From Candidatus Iainarchaeum sp. (GTDB lineage Archaea > Iainarchaeota > Iainarchaeia > Iainarchaeales > JAAZKV01): a stretch of DNA of 35,138 bases. The DNA lies in assembly GCA_012799645.1 (NCBI GenBank), contig JAAZKV010000030.1, positions 1 through 35,138 on the forward strand, given 5' to 3'. Below the pieces are notes generated by a model. It had not been told where the DNA came from and made no database searches. It worked only from the letters and a program-made list of their open reading frames with translations. This document shows positions 16,762 to 24,503 of this stretch, in pieces (within the stretch, counting starts at the first letter, position 1; each line of letters starts with the position of its first letter). Both the position numbers and the translations under genes were made by a program.

Positions 16762-17088
16762 GTGAATACGCTTGATGCAATAATATCCCTAACAATACTT
16801 TTCGCAAGCATAGGGGTTTTAGTTAATTCGCTCGCAATTCAAAGCGAAACAAACACTAATAGTGATCAATTAATTAAAGCAAAAACAACATCCTTAATTT
16901 GTGCAACAACAATTGATTCAATTTATTCAAATAGTGCGAAAAGTTACACAAAAAGTGTTGATTGTATTCCGCAAGAAAACAAATTAATTTCAAAAATAAA
17001 TAACACCCAAAAAGAAAGTTACTCAATAACCACTGCTCAAAAAAACACAAAAATAGAGGTGAAAACAAATGCCCACTATCTTGAATAA
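16762..17088 (+). CDS. Pilin-like secreted protein 2
   Basis: 108 residues, GTG start with AAAGGAGAG about 7 nt upstream. The hydrophobic helix comes almost at once (MNTLDAIISLTILFASIGVLV), with acidic Asp5 near its start as in pilin-like helices. A Ser/Thr/Asn-rich domain with two cysteines (LICAT, VDCIP) follows. The leader is nearly absent, so prepilin-peptidase cleavage is doubtful; it could be a minor pilin or assembly-associated protein. Its 3' end overlaps the next gene by 20 nt, indicating co-translation. Confidence 0.7.
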   Translation: MNTLDAIISLTILFASIGVLVNSLAIQSETNTNSDQLIKAKTTSLICATTIDSIYSNSAKSYTKSVDCIPQENKLISKINNTQKESYSITTAQKNTKIEVKTNAHYLE

Positions 17089-17584
17089 AAAAACAAATAA
17101 AAAAACAAATAAAAAAATACTAAATATTTCAACAAAAGGAATGATATTTTCTTTTGATACAATGATATCATTCATTATTATGTTATTCGTGATTTTTGGA
17201 TCAATTTATTTCATTTCAACAAATTATGAAAAACAAAAAGAAAATTTAGAAAACTTTTATTTAACAGAAAAAACACTACTCACAATTGACTCTTTAGTAA
17301 AAAATCATAATGAAGAAAATTACTTGCTGGGTTCAGCAACAATTGATATTTTAAAAAAAAGAGTAAAAAGCAATGAACTCACAAAAGAAAATTTGCTCAA
17401 TTCAAAAAAATTTGAACTCAATGATTTTTTTGTTAAAGAAATTAGTTGGAAAAATGATTTGGAAAATAAAAAAATTGTTTTAAACCAAAGAGAATCAAAA
17501 AAATGTTTTTCTTCAAAAAGGTTTGTAAAAATTGATGGAGAAAAATCAATAATTGAATTAAAAGGGTGTTTGGTTGAAAAATAA
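17069..17584 (+). CDS. Pilin-like secreted protein 3
   Basis: 171 residues; GAGGTGA precedes the ATG. A basic leader contains a short repeat (KKTNKKTNKK) and ends STKG. A pilin-like helix MIFSFDTMISFIIMLFVIFG follows, with Phe/Ser/Asp at the +3 to +6 positions. A charged coiled-coil region leads to a C-terminal domain with two cysteines (KKCFSS, KGCLVE). The G-M-I-F-S-F-D arrangement matches archaeal prepilin-like proteins that carry an acidic residue near +5. Overlaps both its upstream (20 nt) and downstream (11 nt) neighbours. Confidence 0.75.
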   Translation: MPTILNKKTNKKTNKKILNISTKGMIFSFDTMISFIIMLFVIFGSIYFISTNYEKQKENLENFYLTEKTLLTIDSLVKNHNEENYLLGSATIDILKKRVKSNELTKENLLNSKKFELNDFFVKEISWKNDLENKKIVLNQRESKKCFSSKRFVKIDGEKSIIELKGCLVEK

Positions 17585-17939
17585 AAAAGGTTTTGTTATT
17601 TCCATAGAAGCGATGATTTCATTACTAGTACTAATTTTGGTTTTACTATCCTTACCACAAGAAAATAATACTTCGCTTAAAGAATTATTAATAACTCAAC
17701 AAGAAAATGATTTACTCCGCGTTTGGGCATCTGAACAACCACTAATTAACCAAAATGATTTAATTAATGATTCAAAAAAAATATTCGGAGAAAATTTCAC
17801 CCTTTATCTTGATGGGAAAAAAATTTATGGAAACCAAATCAATTTACAAAAAAAAGAAAATTGTGTTTCGAGCGAAGGAACAATCATAGAAAAAATAACT
17901 CTTATTGAAAAAAATATTAAAATAATTGTTTGTGAATAA
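17574..17939 (+). CDS. Pilin-like secreted protein 4
   Basis: 121 residues; TTG start inside the end of the previous gene, with GGGTG upstream. Short basic leader KNKKG, then FVISIEAMISLLVLILVLL, the common archaeal prepilin-like pattern with Ser and Glu at +4 and +6. The small outer domain has two cysteines (ENCVSS, IIVCE), probably a disulfide near the C-terminus. Last gene of the plus-strand run. No assembly ATPase, TadC-like platform or prepilin peptidase gene is in the window, so these must act with machinery elsewhere. Confidence 0.75.
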   Translation: MKNKKGFVISIEAMISLLVLILVLLSLPQENNTSLKELLITQQENDLLRVWASEQPLINQNDLINDSKKIFGENFTLYLDGKKIYGNQINLQKKENCVSSEGTIIEKITLIEKNIKIIVCE

Positions 17940-17967
17940 TTTGTTTGAAAATAATTTTGTGCAAATA

Positions 17968-18048
17968 ATTTATTCGTAAAATATTGTTCGAGAATAATTT
18001 ATTTGAAAATGATTTATTCGTAAAATATTGTTCGAGAATAATTTATTT
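17968..18048. repeat. 37-bp direct repeat, 2 exact copies
   Basis: ATTTATTCGTAAAATATTGT plus the following 17 bases occurs at 17968-18004 and again at 18012-18048, a 44-bp period. A shorter related fragment precedes them. It fills the 120-bp convergent spacer between pilin-like gene 4 and the class III pilin gene at 18060. Confidence 0.9.
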
Positions 18049-18059
18049 ATAAATGTAAA

Positions 18060-18485
18060 TTATGTTTCGTGTGCAATAATTGTGATTGAATCATTTTCTT
18101 TTAAAATAATAATTTTAAATTTTGTTTCAAAACTTTTTTCAAAAACACTATTATTTTTACAAACAAAGGTGTAATCTTCACCAAAATCATTAGTAGGAGA
18201 AATAGTTATTGTTTTTCCATCACTTTTTATTTTTATTAATTTTGATGGTGATTGAATTAATTCTTTACTTGAACCATTTCCTGAATAATTAAACAAATTG
18301 CATTGTTCTTCTAGTTCTTCTGCAATATTTTTTGATAAAATTGTGTCACTAATTAGAAAAAAAGAATCAGTAGAGTTTTCAATTATTGGTAAAATTATTC
18401 CAAGTGAGGCAAAAAAAGCAGTCAAAACCAATAAGTACTCTATTGAGGATTGACCTTTGTTCTTTTTTTGCCCCAATTTTCTCAC
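18060..18485 (-). CDS. Class III signal-peptide pilin-like protein
   Basis: 141 residues from GTG 18485, with GTGA just upstream; the track uses a TTG one codon earlier. A basic leader (RKLGQKKNKG) is followed by the archaeal class III signature QSSIEYLLVLTAFFASLGIIL, where cleavage is expected before Gln. This is the motif family processed by EppA-like prepilin peptidases. The mature domain is Ser/Asn-rich with two cysteines (EEQCNLF, FVCKN). Likely co-transcribed with the tiny pilin gene upstream (18558-18737). Confidence 0.85.
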   Translation of the reverse strand: MRKLGQKKNKGQSSIEYLLVLTAFFASLGIILPIIENSTDSFFLISDTILSKNIAEELEEQCNLFNYSGNGSSKELIQSPSKLIKIKSDGKTITISPTNDFGEDYTFVCKNNSVFEKSFETKFKIIILKENDSITIIAHET

Positions 18486-18498
18486 CAAGTCACATGTG

Positions 18499-18530
18499 TT
18501 TTTTCAAAAAATTCTTTTTTTTTGAAAAAA
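18499..18530 (-). terminator. Hairpin between the two class III pilin genes
   Basis: TTTTTTCAAAAAA and TTTTTTGAAAAAA form a perfect 13-bp stem. It lies between the 59-residue pilin gene and the larger class III gene. It could attenuate transcription so that the first, major-pilin-like gene is expressed more, but AT-rich complementarity may be incidental. Confidence 0.4.
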
Positions 18531-18557
18531 AATAATTTATTAGAAATTTAGATTTAA

Positions 18558-18737
18558 CTAAATTTCATCAATTTTTTTGAATACATCCCCTGCTTCTTTT
18601 TCTAGTTTTTTTGCACCCGCTTCACTTGTTGATTGAAGTTGGCTAACAAGCACTAAAACCACTGCTACTACTGCCGCAAGCACAATTATTAACTCAATTG
18701 AAATTTGGGCCCTTTCTTGATAGAAAAGTTCTTTCAT
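18558..18737 (-). CDS. Tiny class III pilin (59 aa), missed by the ORF track
   Basis: Read by hand from ATG 18737 to TAG at 18558-18560; AGGTGAT lies 5 nt before the ATG. The peptide has a short leader MKELFYQERA, the class III motif QISIELIIVLAAVVAVVLVLV, and a short charged tail (SEAGAKKLEKEAGDVFKKIDEI). The length and layout match very small archaeal major pilins of the EpdE type, in which the mature protein is almost only the assembly helix. First gene of the minus-strand pilin pair. High confidence in the motif; its role as major pilin is inference. Confidence 0.85.
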   Translation of the reverse strand: MKELFYQERAQISIELIIVLAAVVAVVLVLVSQLQSTSEAGAKKLEKEAGDVFKKIDEI

Positions 18738-18895
18738 TAAATCACCTAAAAAGAAAAGCCAATTTTTTAGTATAAAAACATTTAGAAAAATTCGTTAATT
18801 GCCGAGTTAAAGTTTTTTTGTTTTATTAGTGCTTCATTGGTAATTTGTTCGCAGTATTTGGTAGTAATATAAATCTGTTGGAATAATAGTTTGGT

Positions 18896-19531
18896 ATGGT
18901 GCAGGATAAGAAATCAATATTTTATTTTTCTCAACAAGAAGGAATTGATCTTTTAATTTCGTGGATTAGTTTGAGTATTGCTTTTGCTTTAATGATAAGT
19001 CCTGCTTTGTTACAAATTAGTAGTATTATAGTTGCTCTTCCTGTTGCTTTTTTAGCTGTTGGAACAGGGTTTGTTTTTCATGAACTTGCTCACAGAGAAG
19101 CAGCAAAGCATTATGGATTTCATTCAGAGTTTCGTGCGTGGTACCCCGGACTTGCAATTGCAATAGGACTTGTTTTGATTAGTGGAGGAAGATTTTTTTT
19201 CGCTGCACCCGGAGCAACATATTACGTAGCAACAAACCCTACAAAAAAACAAAATGGAATAATTTCCATTGCAGGGCCCGTAGTGAATATTGTTGTAGGA
19301 ACAATCCTTGTAATAATTGGAGCACTAGTTCAAGATAATTTTTTGCAATTTGTGTTTATTCAATCAGGAGTAATTAATTTCTTTTTCGCATTATTCAATA
19401 TGATACCAATTTGGCCTCTTGATGGATCAAAAGTAATTGCTTGGAGAGGAGATTATTGGTTAATTGTTACCGCAATCGCAGCAGTGTTTGTTTTCTTTCC
19501 AGAAATAGTTTTTGGGTTACTTGGAATATAA
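18896..19531 (+). CDS. Site-2-protease-like (M50) membrane metallopeptidase
   Basis: 211 residues, almost wholly membrane-embedded (five to six helices). Zinc motif HELAH (62-66) and the third-ligand motif NMIPIWPLDG (168-177, with Asp176) are both intact. The GxxGG-type signals of larger S2Ps and any PDZ or CBS domain are missing, so this is the minimal archaeal form. Family members cut transmembrane helices of regulatory or signal-peptide remnants. It lies beside the class III pilin genes, but a link to pilin processing would be speculation. Divergent from the tiny pilin gene. Confidence 0.88.
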   Translation: MVQDKKSIFYFSQQEGIDLLISWISLSIAFALMISPALLQISSIIVALPVAFLAVGTGFVFHELAHREAAKHYGFHSEFRAWYPGLAIAIGLVLISGGRFFFAAPGATYYVATNPTKKQNGIISIAGPVVNIVVGTILVIIGALVQDNFLQFVFIQSGVINFFFALFNMIPIWPLDGSKVIAWRGDYWLIVTAIAAVFVFFPEIVFGLLGI

Positions 19532-19544
19532 ATCAAATTATTAC

Positions 19545-19695
19545 TAACAACACTTACCCACATTTATCCAAACTTGCCAACACAAATCCACATTTATCTA
19601 AACTTACTACACTTGCCTAAACTTACTACACTTACCCAAACTTATCAACACACTTCCACACTCACCCAAACTTACTAAACTTACCAACACTTGCT
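19545..19695. repeat. Degenerate ~20-bp repeats, C/A-rich on plus strand
   Basis: The convergent spacer between the M50 peptidase and cdc48 consists of repeated AAACTTACTACACTTACCC-like units (about seven, spacing about 19-21 bp). On the minus strand this is G/T-rich (AGTAAGTTTAGGCAAGTGT) with almost no C. It would form the 3' UTR of either gene. No hairpin seen. Confidence 0.75.
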
Positions 19696-19700
19696 TAGAT

Positions 19701-21893
19701 TTATCTAACATAAGTTGGGCGATAATCTAATGCTGTTTCTTTGAATTTATCATACGCTTTTTCTGTTTCTTCATCAATTGTTGGAACTAGTTTTTCAAGA
19801 ATTTGATCTATGTGTTTTTTTGTTATTGGTGCAGGTTTTAATTTATTTTCGCTTAAAACTAAAAGAGCAGCTTCTCTAATTAATCCATCAAGATCAGCAC
19901 CACTAAATCCTTTTGTTTTTTTTGCAAGCTCTTTAATATCAACATCGTTTGATATTTTTACTTTTTTTGTAATAACTTTTAGTATTTGTTCTCTTGATTT
20001 TTCATCAGGAGCAGGAACCATTATTAATTTATCAATTCTTCCTGATCGTAGTAATGCCGGATCAATCAAATCAGGTCTATTCGTTGCAGCAATTATTACT
20101 ACATCTTTAAGTGCTTCCACTCCATCAATTTCTGTTAATAATTGATTAACAATTTTTTCTGAATAATTACTTCCAACCTGTCCTCCTCTTTTTGGTGCAA
20201 GTGCATCAAACTCGTCAAAGAAAATAATGCACGGAGCAACTTGTCTTGCTTTTCTAAAAATTTTTCTCACACCTTTTTCGCTTTCCCCAACCCACATACT
20301 CAATAACTCTGGTCCTTTTATTGAAATAAAATTTGATTCGGTTTCAGTAGCAATAGCTTTTGCTAACATTGTTTTTCCTGTTCCTGGAGGACCATAAAGA
20401 AGAACTCCTTTTGGTGGATTTATTCCCATTTCTTTAAACGCGTGTGGTTTTTTTAGTGGCCACTCTATTGTTTGTTTTAGTTCTTGTTTTACCAAATCAA
20501 GCGAACCAATATCACTCCATTTAACATTTGGTATTTCAATAGCAACCTCTCTTAATGCACTAGGTTGAACATCTTTAAGTGCTTCTACAAAATCTTCTTT
20601 TTTTATTTCTAATTTTTCTAAAACTTCTGGTGAAAGTGTTTCATCTTGTAAATTAATTTCGGGCAAATATCTTCTTAGTGATTTCATGGCAGCTTCTTTT
20701 GCAAGAGCGTTCAAATCAGCTCCAACAAATCCGTGAGTAAGATCCGCAAAATATGCTAAGTCCACATCTTCGCTAAGTGGCATTCCTCTTGTATGAATTG
20801 ATAAGATTTGTTTTCTTGATCTCTTATCAGGAATACCTATTTCTATTTCTCTATCAAATCTCCCAGGCCTTCTTAATGCTTCATCAATAGAATTTACTCT
20901 ATTCGTTGCAGCCATTACTATTACTTCCCCTCTTGCTTCAAGACCATCAAGGAGAGAAAGTAATTGCGCAACCACTCTTCTTTCAACCTCTCCAACAACC
21001 TCGTCACGCTTTGGAGCTATTGCGTCAATTTCATCAATGAAAATAATTGAGTGCCCATTCTCTTTTGCTTCTTTGAATAAATTCCTTATTCTTTCTTCTG
21101 CTTCACCAACAAACTTCCCCATAATTTCGGGAGCAGAAATTGAAATGAAATGAACTTGTGCTTCATTCGCCACTGCTTTTGCTAAAAGAGTTTTTCCTGT
21201 TCCTGGAGGACCATGCAACAACACTCCTTTTGGTGGAACTATCCCCAATTTTTGAAACAACTCTGGATGTTTCATTGGTAATTCAACCATTTCTCTAACT
21301 TTTTTTACTTGCTCATCAAGACCACCAATATCTTCATACGCAACTTTTGGCACACTTTCAAGAGAATCCTTCACTGGTTTTTCTTTTAACACGAATTGAG
21401 TGGCATCAGTTACTTTTACAATAGTGCGAGGTTGAGTTTCTACTACCCTGTAAATAAAACCAGAACCAAAAACACTAACCCAAACATTATCTCCAATAGT
21501 TAATGGTCTTCCTAAAAAACTTTTTTTTAAAATTCTTTCATAACCCGAAGCAATAATTCTCACTTCTTCAATTGGAGCAAGAGTAATTCTTTTTGCTTCC
21601 TGAGGAACCCCCTTACTTACTTTAACCTTATCCCCCAAAGCAACTCCTGCATTATGTCTAATAAAAGAATCAGCTCTAATAATTTTTTTTCCTTCATCAT
21701 CAGTTCTTGCAGGCCAAACAATTGCAGCGGTTTTTTTTTCACCCTCAATAACAACAATATCTCCAGAAGTTATATTGAGCAAATCTTTTGTTTCCTTATC
21801 AAGAGTAACAATATTTCTACCAACATGAGTAGGATCAGGATCTTGAACAAATAAAAAAACATCAGCACCCTTAGAAGGATTATTAGAAACCAT
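19701..21893 (-). CDS. cdc48: CDC48/VAT AAA+ ATPase (p97 homolog)
   Basis: Hexameric unfoldase that feeds substrates to the proteasome or other proteases. 730 residues. The N domain (1-180) has the double-psi barrel opening ([19 protein letters not shown]). D1 has Walker A GPPGTGKT (228-235) and Walker B FIDEID (287-290). D2 has GPPGTGKT (501-508) and FFDEFD (560-563). Arginine fingers RRPGRFDRE and RSGRIDK are present. The C-terminus ends DYRPTYVR rather than a strict HbYX motif, so direct docking on the 20S proteasome is unsure. Both ATPase sites look intact. Confidence 0.97.
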   Translation of the reverse strand: MVSNNPSKGADVFLFVQDPDPTHVGRNIVTLDKETKDLLNITSGDIVVIEGEKKTAAIVWPARTDDEGKKIIRADSFIRHNAGVALGDKVKVSKGVPQEAKRITLAPIEEVRIIASGYERILKKSFLGRPLTIGDNVWVSVFGSGFIYRVVETQPRTIVKVTDATQFVLKEKPVKDSLESVPKVAYEDIGGLDEQVKKVREMVELPMKHPELFQKLGIVPPKGVLLHGPPGTGKTLLAKAVANEAQVHFISISAPEIMGKFVGEAEERIRNLFKEAKENGHSIIFIDEIDAIAPKRDEVVGEVERRVVAQLLSLLDGLEARGEVIVMAATNRVNSIDEALRRPGRFDREIEIGIPDKRSRKQILSIHTRGMPLSEDVDLAYFADLTHGFVGADLNALAKEAAMKSLRRYLPEINLQDETLSPEVLEKLEIKKEDFVEALKDVQPSALREVAIEIPNVKWSDIGSLDLVKQELKQTIEWPLKKPHAFKEMGINPPKGVLLYGPPGTGKTMLAKAIATETESNFISIKGPELLSMWVGESEKGVRKIFRKARQVAPCIIFFDEFDALAPKRGGQVGSNYSEKIVNQLLTEIDGVEALKDVVIIAATNRPDLIDPALLRSGRIDKLIMVPAPDEKSREQILKVITKKVKISNDVDIKELAKKTKGFSGADLDGLIREAALLVLSENKLKPAPITKKHIDQILEKLVPTIDEETEKAYDKFKETALDYRPTYVR

Positions 21894-22021
21894 AAAATAA
21901 CGAAACTTAAAAAGAATTAAAAAGGTAAGTAAATGCTAAAAAAACAAACCAAAAAAGAACAAAAAAAAACAATCAAATCACAAAAATTATTTTGCGAAAA
22001 TTATTTTACAAAAATATTGAA

Positions 22022-22074
22022 AAAATGATTTTTGGAAAAATGAAACCACAAAAATTTTTGTGAAAAATCATTTT
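22022..22074 (-). terminator. Nested inverted repeats after the NFACT-R gene
   Basis: AAAATGATTTTT (22022-22033) pairs with AAAAATCATTTT (22063-22074). Between them is a perfect 16-bp palindrome, CACAAAAATTTTTGTG (22047-22062). Position just after the minus-strand NFACT-R stop suggests a terminator; it is also about 130 bp upstream of the cdc48 start, so an operator role is possible. Confidence 0.45.
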
Positions 22075-22084
22075 GTAAAAATTA

Positions 22085-22852
22085 TTATAATTCAAATCCA
22101 CCGTTTGGAATTAATGATAAGTATTTTTCTTGTGGAAAAACATAACCTTTTTTTTCAAAAATCTTTTTTAATTTCACCGCAGCTTTGTTTTTTTCTACTC
22201 TCCCTTGTTTTAGTTCAACAAAAAATTTACAATTTTTTTTAATTGCCGAAACTGGACCACTCATAAGAGTCCCTTCTTTTTCAAAAAAACCTATTGCACA
22301 AGAAAGAGGGGTTTTTTTGAACCAATTTCTTTCCCCATAAATCATAAATGCCCCAGTAGGCAAATATTCTCCAGGCCTAGCTGTTTTTGAAACCTGTTCA
22401 GGTTTTACTGAATAAGCATCAGCAATTAGTATATTTTGTTCCCACGCTTTAGAAAAAGTAACCGCAAATTGAGCGGCCTCATTCATTGTAGTAATCGGAA
22501 TTGATTTTCCTTGTGATTGGATAAAACAATGCGGAGCACCATAAACTTCTGCGTGAAAATAAACATCATTTTCTTTCATTCTTTTTTTCACTACATTTTC
22601 ATTACTCTTAGCATCCTTTCCGCCCACAACCAAAAATCCATCACTTGAAAAAAACCACCTGAATTGTTCAAACCATTTTTGAGAACGCTCAATTTTAACC
22701 AATTTTTTTTCTTCTTTTGAAATACTTTTCTTAACTGCCACTTCAAGAGCTTTATGTAACCCCACAATTGTTTTTCTCGCATCTTTTGATTTATTATAAT
22801 ACATTGTAGCATTTTCTTCAATTGTTTTTGACAAATCAATTTCTATTTCCAT
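22085..22852 (-). CDS. Stand-alone NFACT-R (DUF814) domain protein, RqcH/Rqc2-related
   Basis: 255 residues from ATG 22852. Starts with a short helical segment (DLSKTIEENATMYYNKSKDA), equivalent to the linker/coil before NFACT-R in full-length Rqc2/RqcH. The NFACT-R domain follows: RWFFSSDGFLVVGGKDA, NDVYFHAEVYGAPHCFI, and PTGAFMIYGERNWF. Full-length proteins are about 550-700 residues with NFACT-N and HhH domains that bind P-site tRNA; those are absent here. The role is likely in ribosome-associated quality control or RNA binding, perhaps with a separate NFACT-N protein. Divergent from the Nudix gene. Confidence 0.85.
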   Translation of the reverse strand: MEIEIDLSKTIEENATMYYNKSKDARKTIVGLHKALEVAVKKSISKEEKKLVKIERSQKWFEQFRWFFSSDGFLVVGGKDAKSNENVVKKRMKENDVYFHAEVYGAPHCFIQSQGKSIPITTMNEAAQFAVTFSKAWEQNILIADAYSVKPEQVSKTARPGEYLPTGAFMIYGERNWFKKTPLSCAIGFFEKEGTLMSGPVSAIKKNCKFFVELKQGRVEKNKAAVKLKKIFEKKGYVFPQEKYLSLIPNGGFEL

Positions 22853-22931
22853 AAAAAAAACCAAATATGTTATACAAATAATGAATTCTTGCAAACCTTT
22901 TTTAAGGAGTTAGAAGAACAAAATTATCTAA

Positions 22932-23420
22932 ATGAAATCAAAAAATAATAAAAAAATAAAAAAACCAAAAAAATTACAAAAAACACAAAAAATAAAACAA
23001 AAGAAAAAAAAAGAAAAAATCGGATTATCTAGTTGTTGTTTTTTAGAAGAAAAACCAAACCATTACTTGTTTTTGAAAAGAAGTGCTCAATCTAGTTGGG
23101 GCGCAAACAAATGGGATTTGCCTGGAGGAAAAATGAGCCAAGGAGAAACCCCAAAAGAAACACTAAAAAGAGAGGTAGAAGAAGAAACAGGACAAACAGT
23201 AAAAAACCCTGAACTTTTAGGAATGGTAAAAGTTACCGTGAAAAAAGGAGCAGAAAAAATTAATGTTCTGAAATTAATTTATGTTGGAAAAGCAAAAGGA
23301 AAAATAAAAATAAACACTGAACACCAAGAATACAAAATACTAACACTCAAAGAAGCGAAAAAACTTTCCCTCGCGCCAAAAGTAATACGCGCAATAAAAT
23401 TACTTGAAGAAAATAACTAA
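22932..23420 (+). CDS. Nudix hydrolase with Lys-rich N-terminal tail
   Basis: Hydrolyses nucleoside diphosphate-linked compounds, e.g. damaged nucleotides. 162 residues: a Lys-dominated tail (about 1-30), then the Nudix fold. The Nudix box reads GKMSQGETPKETLKREVEEE followed by TGQ, fitting G-x5-E-x7-RE-U-x-EE-x-G with Gln at the last position. WDLPGGK precedes it. The tail may bind nucleic acid or ribosomes. An AAGGAG sits too far upstream (about 22 nt) of the ATG to be its ribosome site. Substrate cannot be deduced. Confidence 0.88.
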   Translation: MKSKNNKKIKKPKKLQKTQKIKQKKKKEKIGLSSCCFLEEKPNHYLFLKRSAQSSWGANKWDLPGGKMSQGETPKETLKREVEEETGQTVKNPELLGMVKVTVKKGAEKINVLKLIYVGKAKGKIKINTEHQEYKILTLKEAKKLSLAPKVIRAIKLLEENN

Positions 23421-23491
23421 AAAAAAACGAAAAAAACACAACACTTTTAAAAACAAAAAAAAACAGCACTCACTCCACCACTAACCCATAC

Positions 23492-24031
23492 TTAATCTAG
23501 TGCTGCTTCGTTTCTCAAAATTTTTATAACAGAATCAGTTCTTGATCCTCTTTTAAAAATTGGTTCAGTTAAATAAAACACTTGTCTATCTTTAACTATT
23601 TCATAATAATGAGGAATTTTTTTTACATAATTCTCTTGCAAATTTTTGTGATACGATTCTACATCTTTGTAAAATTGAAAACTCATCAAATTATAATTCC
23701 CTGAACCCATTATTGAACTAAGTGCATAAACATGTGGATCATTTTTTATCACTTCTAAAAATTTTTCAACCAACTCATTTTTTGAAAAATCCACTTGCAA
23801 TAATTCCACAGCTTCTAATTTATACCCAAGTTTCCAAAAAGCAAGTTTGGGACCATAACCAGTAATAATTCCCTCTTTTGTCAAAAAATCAATTGAACCC
23901 TTAATTGTCGCAAGGTGATATTTGGTTTTGTTTTTTATTCTACGCAAATTTGGTTGAGTAGAACCCTTATCAAGAAGAGCACTCAAAATATTCAACCTAA
24001 TTTCATCATTAATTTGCATTTTTTGAGCCAT
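23492..24031 (-). CDS. Lrp/AsnC-type transcriptional regulator 1
   Basis: 179 residues from ATG 24031 (MAQKMQINDEIRLNIL), with GGTTG upstream; the longer track start adds a false hydrophobic leader. An N-terminal winged-helix region (about 10-60, KYHLATIKGSIDFLTKEGII) is followed by an AsnC/RAM-like ligand-binding domain (VYALSSIMGSGNYNLMSFQF). A C-terminal extension is rich in Lys/Arg. The HTH is diverged from typical Lrp. Possible targets include its own promoter. Ligand unknown. Confidence 0.8.
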   Translation of the reverse strand: MAQKMQINDEIRLNILSALLDKGSTQPNLRRIKNKTKYHLATIKGSIDFLTKEGIITGYGPKLAFWKLGYKLEAVELLQVDFSKNELVEKFLEVIKNDPHVYALSSIMGSGNYNLMSFQFYKDVESYHKNLQENYVKKIPHYYEIVKDRQVFYLTEPIFKRGSRTDSVIKILRNEAALD

Positions 24032-24178
24032 AACAACCAACCCCAACCAAACCACAAATGGCGAATAATACATGCAAAAAACAACACATACTGCCAAAAC
24101 TAACAAAATATAACACTAAGAGGTATTTAAATGTATTTTTTGTTACACCATAATGCGATTAATACTTAATAATACTAA

Positions 24179-24280
24179 ATGAGGTATATGGTTATTGAAA
24201 TGAGTTTTATTAAGGAGGCGATAGAAAGAAATGAGGTGGAGAAATTTTTAAAGAAGGAAGTAATAAGGATTGTGAAGTAG
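24179..24280 (+). CDS. Possible 33-residue ORF in a purine-rich island
   Basis: ATG at 24179 opens a frame reading MRYMVIEMSFIKEAIERNEV and ending EVIRIVK, stop TAG. Glu/Lys-rich and helical. No Shine-Dalgarno precedes the first ATG. Its base use (G-rich plus strand) differs sharply from the A/C- and T-rich spacer around it, suggesting a conserved transcript, either a small protein or an RNA. The 398-bp gap (24107-24503) otherwise contains only the inverted repeat and degenerate repeats listed separately. Confidence 0.35.
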   Translation: MRYMVIEMSFIKEAIERNEVEKFLKKEVIRIVK

Positions 24281-24328
24281 GCTCACCAGGCTCATTCTTA
24301 TTGTAGAAATATTTTACAATCCTTATTA
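24261..24328. repeat. 13-bp inverted repeat with alternative inner hairpin
   Basis: TAATAAGGATTGT (24261-24273) and ACAATCCTTATTA (24316-24328) are exact reverse complements. The 42-base loop contains the stop codon of the 33-residue ORF and GGCTCACCAGGCTCA, a direct repeat of GGCTCA. A shorter hairpin, ATTGTA/TACAAT (24300-24305 and 24315-24320), uses part of the same right arm, so the two structures exclude each other. Confidence 0.85.
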
Positions 24329-24334
24329 TGAAAA

Positions 24335-24432
24335 AAATCTAATTTTAAAAACTAATTTTAAAAAACTAATTTTTAGAAATCTATTTTGAAAAACTAATTT
24401 TATTAAAAACCCATTTTAAAAATTTGATTTTG
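24335..24432. repeat. Degenerate ~14-bp repeats near topA 3' end
   Basis: About seven loose copies of AAAACTAATTTTA, for example AAAAACTAATTTTA and AAAAACTAATTTTTAG, spaced about 13-16 bp. They lie downstream of the minus-strand topA gene. The sequence is low-complexity and may act as a U-rich 3' region. Confidence 0.6.
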
Positions 24433-24503
24433 TTAAATAAATAATTTTATCAAAAAAAAATAATTGTTAAAAAATATATCTTTTGTGAAAATCATTTTGA
24501 AAA

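Noticed and set aside
18491-18498. CACATGTG palindrome before the class III pilin gene
   Set aside because: An 8-bp palindrome is too short to call an operator without other copies.
24032-24106. Apparent signal peptide at the start of the first Lrp-like protein
   Set aside because: Comes from upstream spacer read in frame; MAQKMQINDEIRLNIL is the natural regulator start.
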